This document shows positions 35,990 to 44,669 of a stretch of 64,000 bases of DNA, in pieces. A program made the position numbers and the translations under genes. Under the pieces are notes generated by a model that was given only the letters and a program-made list of their open reading frames with translations, ran no database searches and was not told where the DNA came from. Numbering within the stretch: the stretch's first letter is position 1; every line of letters begins with the position of its first letter. This stretch comes from an uncultured Pseudomonadota bacterium (GTDB lineage: Bacteria > Pseudomonadota > Alphaproteobacteria > RF32 > CAG-239). Location: the NCBI GenBank assembly GCA_949295085.1, contig CASFJS010000005.1, positions 1 to 64,000 on the forward strand, given 5' to 3'.

Positions 35990-38245
35990 ATGGTAAAACG
36001 TAAAAAGGAAAAGTCGCTCTTGGCTAAATTTTCGGTTATGGGGTTGGGTGTCATTGTTGTGGGGTTGACCTTGGTTGTGTTGGCGGCTCTGGCATCTTAC
36101 CATGAAACAGACAGCGGCTACAATATTGCATCTTCGGCAGCGGTGCATAACTGGCTGGGCGAATTCGGCGCATATACGGCAAGTTTGATTCTGAGCTGGT
36201 TTGGTTTGGCTTTGCCGTTGTTTTTAATTGCGCCGTTGGTTTGGGGGTATGAAATTATCCGTTACAAAACTTTTGTTCATCCGTACGGACGAATTATTGC
36301 GTTTTTGTTTGGGGCGGTTTGTCTGGCCTCGTGTTTTGAATTGTGTTTCGGCGTTGCGGACGGGTTTAAAAGCGGTGGTAATTTGGGCGCCTTTTTTGCG
36401 CGACAACTCTTGTTGACGGCGATCCGCATTTATGATTTTTCATATAACGACTGGATCATGGCTTTTTTACTGTTTGTTTTGGCGTTTGTGTCATTTAATT
36501 TTGCTTGCGGTATTACGTTGGGCGGTTGGTGGCGATTGGTTAAAAAGACAGGGGCGTTTGTTGTTTTGTGTTTGCTCACGCTGTTGCGTCAGGGACAAAA
36601 AATTTTGAAACCGGCCAAAAGCAAATCAGCGGCCGCGCGTCCGCCGCGGCAACATCGGGAAGCAAAATCCAAAGAAGATAAAACCGTTTTGCCGGCAAAG
36701 AAAAGCGGCATAAAGCAAGTTAAACCGGCCGCTAAAATTGATGACGGTTATTCGTTTCCGGATATTGAGCTTTTGTCTGTCGGCAAAGACAAGGCCACGC
36801 AGCACATGAGCCAAAAAGAGCTGGAAAAGGTGGCGGCAAAACTGGAAGAAGTTTTGCAAGAGTTTGGTATCTCCGGTAAAATCGTCCGTATTCGTCCCGG
36901 ACCGGTTGTCACCCTTTATGAGCTTGAGCCGGCACCGGGAACCAAAACGGCCCGGGTTATCGGGCTGTCTGACGATATTGCGCGATCCATGAGCGCCGTT
37001 TCGGTGCGTATTGCGGTTGTGCCGGGGTCTAACACCATAGGTATAGAACTGCCGAATGCTACAAGAGAAATCGTTTATTTGCGGGATTTGCTGGATAGTG
37101 ACGAGTTTAAAAATTCAAAAGCGGCCTTAACCATCAGTCTGGGCAAGGATATCGGCGGCAAAAATACTTATGCTGATTTGGCCAAGATGCCGCATTTGCT
37201 GGTTGCCGGTACCACTGGTTCGGGCAAATCCGTCGGCGTCAATTCAATGATTATTTCATTGTTGTATAAAATGCGGCCGGAAGATTGCAAGTTTATCATG
37301 ATCGATCCGAAGATGCTGGAGTTTACGATGTATAACGGCATTCCGCATCTGTTGACGCCGGTTATTACCGATCCGGCCAAAGCGGTTATCGGCCTTAAGT
37401 GGGCGGTTAAAGAGATGGAAGATCGTTATCGCGCAATGGCACAGCTTAATGTGCGCAACATCACGGGGTATAATCAGAGGCTTGAAGAACTGCGCTCCAG
37501 CGGTGAAAAAATTACCCGTACGGTGCAAACAGGTTTTGATATGGAAACCGGAAAGCCGATTTTTGAGGAACAAGAGCTTGATTTGACGCCGATGCCGTAT
37601 ATTGTCATTGTGGTTGATGAGATGGCGGATTTGATGCTGGTGGCCGGCAAAGATGTTGAGGCGGCCATTCAACGTTTGGCTCAGATGGCACGTGCCGCCG
37701 GGATTCACCTGATTATGTCAACGCAAAGACCGTCGGTTGATGTTATTACCGGTACGATTAAGGCCAATTTCCCGACACGAATCAGTTATCAGGTTACTTC
37801 AAAAATCGACAGCCGCACCATTTTGGGCGAACAAGGTGCCGAGCAGCTTTTGGGTATGGGCGACATGCTTTATATGCCGGCGGGGCAGCGGCCGTTGCGG
37901 GTTCATGCACCGTTTGTCAAAGATAGTGAGGTTGAAAAAATTGTCGAATTTTTGAAAAACCAGCGTCAGCCGGAATATGTTGAAGGGGTGACTGACGGAG
38001 AGTTAAGTGAAAGTAAAAACTCCGGCGGCGCCGTGTTTGATAACGGTGATTTTGCCGCCGGCAGCGATGACGATCTTTATCGCCAAGCGGTGCAGATTGT
38101 GCAGAATGATAAAAAAGCCTCCATCAGCTATGTTCAGCGGCGGTTGCGCATAGGTTATAACCGGGCGGCGTCAATTATTGATCGGATGGAGGAAGAAGGA
38201 ATTGTTTCGCCGGCAGATCATGTCGGACGACGCGAGGTATTGTAA
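35990..38245 (+). CDS. ftsK: DNA translocase FtsK
   Basis: FtsK is the septal DNA pump that resolves and segregates chromosome termini. The 751-residue product has four or so N-terminal membrane helices (about 15-180), a short basic Lys/Ala linker (about 200-245), the motor with Walker A GTTGSGKSVGVN and Walker B IVIVVDEMADLM, and a C-terminal winged-helix gamma domain (about 685-751, AVQIVQNDKKASISYVQRRLRIGYNRAASIID) that reads KOPS sites. I use ATG 35990, seven bases after AGAGGA. Confidence 0.95.
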   Translation: MVKRKKEKSLLAKFSVMGLGVIVVGLTLVVLAALASYHETDSGYNIASSAAVHNWLGEFGAYTASLILSWFGLALPLFLIAPLVWGYEIIRYKTFVHPYGRIIAFLFGAVCLASCFELCFGVADGFKSGGNLGAFFARQLLLTAIRIYDFSYNDWIMAFLLFVLAFVSFNFACGITLGGWWRLVKKTGAFVVLCLLTLLRQGQKILKPAKSKSAAARPPRQHREAKSKEDKTVLPAKKSGIKQVKPAAKIDDGYSFPDIELLSVGKDKATQHMSQKELEKVAAKLEEVLQEFGISGKIVRIRPGPVVTLYELEPAPGTKTARVIGLSDDIARSMSAVSVRIAVVPGSNTIGIELPNATREIVYLRDLLDSDEFKNSKAALTISLGKDIGGKNTYADLAKMPHLLVAGTTGSGKSVGVNSMIISLLYKMRPEDCKFIMIDPKMLEFTMYNGIPHLLTPVITDPAKAVIGLKWAVKEMEDRYRAMAQLNVRNITGYNQRLEELRSSGEKITRTVQTGFDMETGKPIFEEQELDLTPMPYIVIVVDEMADLMLVAGKDVEAAIQRLAQMARAAGIHLIMSTQRPSVDVITGTIKANFPTRISYQVTSKIDSRTILGEQGAEQLLGMGDMLYMPAGQRPLRVHAPFVKDSEVEKIVEFLKNQRQPEYVEGVTDGELSESKNSGGAVFDNGDFAAGSDDDLYRQAVQIVQNDKKASISYVQRRLRIGYNRAASIIDRMEEEGIVSPADHVGRREVL

Positions 38246-38260
38246 AAAGGAGGTCTGCAA

Positions 38261-38923
38261 ATGATTTGGGTTGTTGCCGGATTTATCGTCGGATTGTTTA
38301 TTCCTTATACGGCAAGGCGGTTTGCGAAGTTTATGCCGGCGACGTTTGCGGGGGCGGTGGTCGAAATATTCAGACCCGGACGTAAAACCAGAGCTTATCG
38401 CCGGACAGCCTTATATAAATCATTTGTCTGGCATTCCGTTTTGTGCGCTTTGTTAACGGCAGGAATGACGTGGGCCGCGCAAGAACATTTCGGAACATTC
38501 GGTTTTGGTTTTACGGCGGCGTATTTGTGGGTTGTGGTGCTGCTGGCCGAAATTGATTATCGGACGTATTTTTTGCCCGATATCTTGACGGTGCCGTTGC
38601 TGATACTCGGTTTTGCCGCGGCAAGTATGGATATGGGCTGGGTTAGTGTGGCGGAAAGTGCCGCCGGCGCTGTTGCGGGGTATTTTTTGCCGGTATTGGC
38701 CAGTTTGCTTATTGTTTGGCATAAGAAAGATGCTTTTGGCGGTGGTGATATTAAAATGTTGGCGGCGCTCGGTGCCTGGTTGGGCACAGAGGGGTTGTTG
38801 TATGTTATTGCGCTGGCTGCGGCATCCGGAATTGTTTACGCGCTTTGCCGCCGGCAAAAAGCGATTGCTTTCGGCCCGATGATCGCGCTGGCGGGAATAG
38901 TTGTTGCATTCTGGCTTTTTTAA
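38261..38923 (+). CDS. A24-family prepilin peptidase-like membrane protein
   Basis: The 220-residue product is polytopic, with about six membrane helices. It carries the two aspartates of type IV prepilin peptidases, in AEIDYRTYFLPD and FGGGDIKM. The N-terminal cysteine-rich methylase part of PilD is missing, though a MIWVVAGFIVGLFIPYTAR opening resembles the PilD start. No pilin or secretion genes are near. It begins 15 bases after ftsK with AGGAGG and is probably cotranscribed. Confidence 0.82.
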   Translation: MIWVVAGFIVGLFIPYTARRFAKFMPATFAGAVVEIFRPGRKTRAYRRTALYKSFVWHSVLCALLTAGMTWAAQEHFGTFGFGFTAAYLWVVVLLAEIDYRTYFLPDILTVPLLILGFAAASMDMGWVSVAESAAGAVAGYFLPVLASLLIVWHKKDAFGGGDIKMLAALGAWLGTEGLLYVIALAAASGIVYALCRRQKAIAFGPMIALAGIVVAFWLF

Positions 38924-38964
38924 GTTAAGATGAAAGCAATACGATTTTTGGGATGGAGGAAAAT

Positions 38965-39705
38965 ATGGCAAACAGAAAAATGACGGCAAAAAAGCTTATC
39001 GGCCAGCTTTATTATAATGATGATCAGCGGCGCTTGGCCAAATTAGTGACCGGTTTCAGTTTTGATATTTTTATCATGACGGTGATTCTGGCGGATGCCG
39101 TTGTGCTTGGGTTGATGACATCGCCGACAATAGAGTTTTATTTTGATAACGGTTTGTTTTTGCTTGATCGTGTATTTATGGGGATTTTTTTGGCCGAGAT
39201 GTTTTTAAAAATCGTGGCTTTGAAAAAAAAGTTTTTTGCGTCAGGGTGGAATATTTTTGATCTGGTTATTGTTCTTATTTCGTCGTTGCCGTTTATGAGC
39301 GCGTTTATTGTTTTGCGAACGTTCAGATTATTCCGGTTGCTTAAATATATCAATCATTTTTCGAGAATGAACAGTTTGGTAAAAGTGTTTTTGGATTTAT
39401 TGCCGTCGTTTGCATCATTTTTGGCCATATTTGCCGTGTTCTTTTATGTTTTTGCCATTATCGGGGTGAATTTGTACGGCGATACTTTCGGGGCTTTCGG
39501 CAGCCTGGGTGCGGCGGTGTTTACGTTGTTGCAGGTGTTTACGCTGGATGGCTGGGCTTCAACCATTGCGCGTCCGGTTATGGTGGTTTATCCCGATGCC
39601 TGGTTGTATTTTCTTAGCGTGGTGTTCTTTTCGGCACTGTTAGCGGTCAGCTTTGCAGCTTCGGCTGTTGCGCAGGTTGTCGAGTGTATCAGGAAGAATT
39701 CATAG
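38965..39705 (+). CDS. Single-domain voltage-gated cation channel (BacNav-like)
   Basis: The 246-residue product has six predicted membrane helices. S4 carries a charge every third residue (VLRTFRLFRLLK), and a P-loop ends in TLDGWAST (about residues 193-200). Bacterial sodium channels usually have TLESW; an Asp with a following Gly here may alter ion selectivity. The protein would assemble as a tetramer. I chose ATG 38965, which follows GGAGG; an upstream ATG overlaps that site. A strong terminator follows. Confidence 0.85.
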   Translation: MANRKMTAKKLIGQLYYNDDQRRLAKLVTGFSFDIFIMTVILADAVVLGLMTSPTIEFYFDNGLFLLDRVFMGIFLAEMFLKIVALKKKFFASGWNIFDLVIVLISSLPFMSAFIVLRTFRLFRLLKYINHFSRMNSLVKVFLDLLPSFASFLAIFAVFFYVFAIIGVNLYGDTFGAFGSLGAAVFTLLQVFTLDGWASTIARPVMVVYPDAWLYFLSVVFFSALLAVSFAASAVAQVVECIRKNS

Positions 39706-39732
39706 TAAGATATTGGTCATTTTGAACCGGTG

Positions 39733-39768
39733 AAAATTGCCCTTGGTTGATTAAGGGCAATTTTTTTT
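39733..39768 (+). terminator. Strong intrinsic terminator after the channel gene
   Basis: AAAATTGCCCTT pairs with AAGGGCAATTTT, followed by a continuing T-run. Confidence 0.85.
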
Positions 39769-39776
39769 GATTAACT

Positions 39777-39808
39777 CTTGACAAGACCGCAAATGATAAC
39801 TAACTAAG
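39777..39808 (+). promoter_or_regulatory. Predicted heat-shock promoter of groES-groEL
   Basis: CTTG (39777-39780), 18 bases, ACTAACTAAG (39799-39808), the same blocks and spacing as before htpG. No CIRCE-like inverted repeat is visible. Confidence 0.6.
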
Positions 39809-39840
39809 GGTTTAGAAATAAACCAAAGGAGTAAGAAACT

Positions 39841-40131
39841 ATGAAAATCAGACCGTTGCATGACCGTGTGTTGGTCAAAAGACTGGAAGAAAACACAAAA
39901 ACAGCCGGCGGAATTATTATTCCGGATACGGCAAAAGAAAAGCCCTCGGAGGGTTTGATTGAGGCCGTCGGTGACGGCATGAGAACCGAAGACGGCAAGA
40001 TTATTCCCCTTAACGTCAAAGTCGGAGATAAGGTGCTGTTCGGCAAATGGTCGGGTAGCGAAGTTAAAGTTAACGGCGAGGAAAGACTGATTATTAAAGA
40101 ATCGGAAATTCTGGGTGTGATTGAAGAATAA
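39841..40131 (+). CDS. groES: Co-chaperonin GroES
   Basis: GroES is the heptameric lid of the GroEL chamber. The 96-residue product is full length, with [33 protein letters not shown] (including the mobile loop) and [32 protein letters not shown] precedes the ATG. It is 27 bases from groEL and shares its promoter. Confidence 0.98.
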   Translation: MKIRPLHDRVLVKRLEENTKTAGGIIIPDTAKEKPSEGLIEAVGDGMRTEDGKIIPLNVKVGDKVLFGKWSGSEVKVNGEERLIIKESEILGVIEE

Positions 40132-40140
40132 TTTTTTTAG

Positions 40141-41799
<1,659 letters not shown>

Positions 41800-41820
41800 G
41801 ACCAGAGCTCTTGAAATTGT

Positions 41821-41851
41821 AAAAAAAGGAAAGCGGTTGCTTTCCTTTTTT
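41821..41851. terminator. Bidirectional terminator after groEL
   Basis: AAAAAGGAAAGC pairs with GCTTTCCTTTTT around GGTT. It overlaps the stop codon of the convergent desuccinylase-like gene. Confidence 0.85.
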
Positions 41852-42689
41852 AATGGCCGAGATAAAACCATTCGGTACCGACGACAGCTTTGGGGTTGGG
41901 CATGATGATATAGCCGTCTGCCGGTGCTTTTAGGGATGAGCCGTTGTCGTAAACAGCCAGAATCTCGCCGCTTTTTATTTTATCAAGATGTTTGAAATTG
42001 CGGTTTAAGTGTCCGGAAAATTGCTTGATGATAAAACTGTCAAGCGTGATAATTCGTTGTTGTTGTACCGCGGGCTTTGGCGCGTTAATGATATGGTAAA
42101 AAGACAACAGGTTTAAAATAGCTTGTTCGGCAATATTGGTTGCCTGAGGCGCGTGATGATAGCCGCATTCAACGGTTATTCCTATTTTGTTTCGGATATG
42201 GGCATAAGCTTCGGTGCAAAAATTATCAATAACGCCGCCGGTGTAAATTGCCGGCCATCCGGCCAAAGCCGTTTTTACCGGCATAACTGATAAAAGATTG
42301 AGATTGTCCGGCTGCGGATAATCAATAAAAGCAAAAGCCTTGTCTTCGGGGCAATGGGTTGAGTGCAGGTCGAGCATAATATCACAGTCATCAATTTCTT
42401 TTATTAGTTTGTCGGCAATTTTTTCTTCATTGTTTTGGGGCGTCGGATGAAAGCAGACAACCCGGTTAAGATTAACGTCAACAAAACGGGCTCTTAGCCG
42501 GTATGCCGCCTTGTTGACGATTGGAATAAAAGTTACTTTTCCGCTCTTGAGGTTGAGCCGGCCGGTTTCAAGTTGCTTTATAATACGGCGCTGGGCGATT
42601 GTTCCGGCGGTTTCATCACCATGAACAGCGCCTAAAATCAGGCATTTTAATCCCGGGATGTTGCTGTCAAAGATGTATTTTTTAAACAC
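41850..42689 (-). CDS. Succinylglutamate desuccinylase/aspartoacylase-like zinc hydrolase
   Basis: The 279-residue product fits the AstE/AspA branch of zinc carboxypeptidase-like enzymes: GAVHGDETAG (first zinc ligands), DVNLNRV, and DLHSTHCPEDKAF with the third ligand. A glutamate in VECGYHH is the likely catalytic base. Such enzymes hydrolyse N-acyl amino acids; the substrate is not known. Its start overlaps the end of the acetyltransferase gene by 8 bp, so the two likely act together. Confidence 0.82.
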   Translation of the reverse strand: MFKKYIFDSNIPGLKCLILGAVHGDETAGTIAQRRIIKQLETGRLNLKSGKVTFIPIVNKAAYRLRARFVDVNLNRVVCFHPTPQNNEEKIADKLIKEIDDCDIMLDLHSTHCPEDKAFAFIDYPQPDNLNLLSVMPVKTALAGWPAIYTGGVIDNFCTEAYAHIRNKIGITVECGYHHAPQATNIAEQAILNLLSFYHIINAPKPAVQQQRIITLDSFIIKQFSGHLNRNFKHLDKIKSGEILAVYDNGSSLKAPADGYIIMPNPKAVVGTEWFYLGH

Positions 42690-43527
42690 GATTAATGCCT
42701 CTCATTTGTTTTAACGGTGTCGGAAAGATATTGAAACGACCGGTCTCGCGCGAATAGTTTGCAGATGGGATAAAAGTGATGGAAGCGTTGTCACGGTTAT
42801 AGGATTTACCGATAAATCCTTTTGCCAAAAGGCGATCAATAATATCAAAACGCTGATAGGGAATGCTGATGCCGGAATGCGGTGTTTTCGGGGGTTGATT
42901 ATCAAAAAGATCGTGATGTAACAGGGAAATGGCGCCGCCGTCCGACGGGTCAATGCCGGAAGCAAACATATTAAAATTGTTGCTAAAATAAGGCGGCATA
43001 TTCCAGTGATTGCGGCGGTCAATAATGGCAGCCGCATCCGTACAGCCCATATCTTTGGCCATTTGTATTCTGCAAGAAATCATAATGGCGTTGAGCTCAT
43101 TTCCGCGGTATTGCGGACGAACACAGTCAGCGCCAAGTGCGGCAATAAAAGCATTGTTCCGACGCTTGAAAAAATCAATCGGGCTTGCCGGAATTTCCGT
43201 GGCAAACTCCTGTCTGGTGCGGCAAAGCGTGAGATTTGACATGGCAATTAATTGGTCGCCGCGAAAGACACCGATATAAACGATGTTTTGATTGTCGGTA
43301 ATCCGGTTGTAGTAAGATTGGTCGTGATGATGAATAAAACATTCTTCCCCGCGATTCAGATGTCGGTAGATATCAGCGGAAAGTTCGCCCATCGCCGCAG
43401 CATCTTTATGGCCAAGAGGCCTGATGACAAAAGACGCCGGTGCGGTCAGGCTGTGACCGTTGATTTTATTGAGGTGACCGCGCCAAACCCGACGGCCGTT
43501 TAATATGTAAGATTCGAGGTTATTCAT
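42682..43527 (-). CDS. GNAT-like N-acyltransferase
   Basis: The 281-residue product has a GNAT-type core (VIRPLGHKDAAAMGELSADIYRHL..., IVYIGVFRGDQLIAMSNLTL, VRPQYRGNELNAIMISCRIQMAKDMGC). The last segment resembles the acetyl-CoA-binding turn R-x-x-G and following helix. A C-terminal 70-residue extension is unassigned. It is coupled with a desuccinylase-like hydrolase, so an acylated amino acid metabolite is plausible. A terminator stands between its start and the upstream promoter. Confidence 0.7.
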   Translation of the reverse strand: MNNLESYILNGRRVWRGHLNKINGHSLTAPASFVIRPLGHKDAAAMGELSADIYRHLNRGEECFIHHHDQSYYNRITDNQNIVYIGVFRGDQLIAMSNLTLCRTRQEFATEIPASPIDFFKRRNNAFIAALGADCVRPQYRGNELNAIMISCRIQMAKDMGCTDAAAIIDRRNHWNMPPYFSNNFNMFASGIDPSDGGAISLLHHDLFDNQPPKTPHSGISIPYQRFDIIDRLLAKGFIGKSYNRDNASITFIPSANYSRETGRFNIFPTPLKQMRGINRV

Positions 43528-43551
43528 TCGTGTTTCTTTCCTGTAAACATA

Positions 43552-43579
43552 AAAAAGCGGGATATTTTATCCCGCTTCA
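43552..43579 (-). terminator. Intrinsic terminator immediately upstream of the acyltransferase gene
   Basis: On the minus strand AAGCGGGATA pairs with TATCCCGCTT around AA, followed by TTTT. It lies 25 bases before the acyltransferase start and after a 20-codon ORF, an arrangement seen in attenuators. Confidence 0.75.
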
Positions 43580-43613
43580 GCTATGTATCCGCTATGATGG
43601 CGTTCGCAAACAG

Positions 43614-43676
43614 CTACGACGGGAATGATGATTCCTGACGTTTAGATTTGAGCTGTTTGAGGGCCGTTAAAAGCAT
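43614..43676 (-). CDS. 20-residue leader-type ORF
   Basis: An ATG at 43676 is preceded at 7 bases by AAGGAT and encodes MLLTALKQLKSKRQESSFPS, then TAG. It lies between a predicted promoter (43710-43738) and a strong terminator (43552-43579), upstream of the acyltransferase-desuccinylase operon. It may be a leader peptide or part of a small regulatory RNA; no run of one amino acid is present to suggest which signal it would sense. Confidence 0.5.
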   Translation of the reverse strand: MLLTALKQLKSKRQESSFPS

Positions 43677-43709
43677 TTTTATATCCTTAAAATTCTGACT
43701 CTAAGGGCA

Positions 43710-43738
43710 ATATTAGTGTAAATATTCGATGAGGTCAA
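43710..43738 (-). promoter_or_regulatory. Predicted promoter of the leader ORF
   Basis: On the minus strand TTGACC (43738-43733), 17 bases, TAATAT (43715-43710). The -35 is the same hexamer as in the CRISPR repeats. Confidence 0.6.
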
Positions 43739-43819
43739 GATTTTTTATTTTTACTTATAAATTTGTGTATCCGATGGATTTAAGAACGGTTGTTTTTGAT
43801 TCCAATCAAATTGTTACAG

Positions 43820-43853
43820 AAAAAAAGGGGGAGGTTAAAGCTCCCCCTTTTTC
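43820..43853. terminator. Terminator after the serine recombinase gene
   Basis: AAAAAGGGGGAG pairs with CTCCCCCTTTTT with loop GTTAAAG; T-runs occur on both strands. Confidence 0.8.
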
Positions 43854-43858
43854 AGGCC

Positions 43859-44452
43859 TTAAGCAACTTTGGCAATAAAACGGTAAATGGTTGCCCGGTC
43901 AACCCCCAGAGTGCGCGCCGCTTTTGCTTTGCTTGTACCGTTTTCAAGCATATTTTGCAGGCGATGTTCATGATGGCTTAGTTTGAGAGTCTGATTTTTG
44001 CTGCCCATCGGACGTCCGAGGCGCCGGCCTTCCGATTTCAGGCGCAACAAGGCTTCCTTGGTGCGTTGCGAAATCAATTGTTTTTCTATCTCGGCAGAAA
44101 GGCCGAAAGCAAAAGCCAAGACTTTTGATTGAATATCACACCCAAGGCGGTAATTATCCTTAATAGTCCAAACCTGAGCCTCAATGTTCATACAATGATG
44201 CAAAATGCTCATGATTTGAAGAAGATTGCGGCCAAGGCGCGAAAGTTCGGACGTAATGATGACATCGCCTTTTTTTATCTTGCGTAATAATTTACCGAGT
44301 TTGCGTTTTTCAAGACGTTGTCCGGAACTTATGGTTTCCATAATCCATTTGTCGATGATTACTTGTTTTTTTTCGACAAATTGTTCTATTTCAAATTTTT
44401 GATTCTCGGTTGTTTGTTTATCCGTGCTTACTCTGATATAACCGTATATCAT
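43859..44452 (-). CDS. Serine recombinase (resolvase/invertase type)
   Basis: The 197-residue product is a small serine recombinase. The catalytic domain has YGYIRVSTDKQ (Ser9 nucleophile), ITSELSRLGRN with the active-site Arg residues, and the long E helix (ALAFGLSAEIEKQLISQRTKEAL...). The C-terminal helix-turn-helix is KAKAARTLGVDRATIYRFI. It could be a DNA invertase or transposon resolvase. No transposase or paired inverted repeats are visible nearby, so it is an orphan; the next gene is an autotransporter, a common target of phase variation. Confidence 0.85.
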   Translation of the reverse strand: MIYGYIRVSTDKQTTENQKFEIEQFVEKKQVIIDKWIMETISSGQRLEKRKLGKLLRKIKKGDVIITSELSRLGRNLLQIMSILHHCMNIEAQVWTIKDNYRLGCDIQSKVLAFAFGLSAEIEKQLISQRTKEALLRLKSEGRRLGRPMGSKNQTLKLSHHEHRLQNMLENGTSKAKAARTLGVDRATIYRFIAKVA

Positions 44453-44669
44453 TTTACCAGTCCTTTCAGTTAAAGTTTAAGTTAGAAAGTCCCAGTATAG
44501 CGGTTGCTCATAACATATTGAAAAGCCATATTTTTTATGTTAATTATGGGGAAAAATCTTTTTTAGAATCGAAAAAGACAACTATTGAGATATAATCTTT
44601 CGGCTGGGTTTAATACGGAATATCTGTTTTTATATTATGCGTGAATTAAATAAAACATAAAGGTTGCAG

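Noticed and set aside
44453-44669. Invertible promoter between the recombinase and autotransporter genes
   Set aside because: No pair of inverted repeats long enough to be recombination sites was found.
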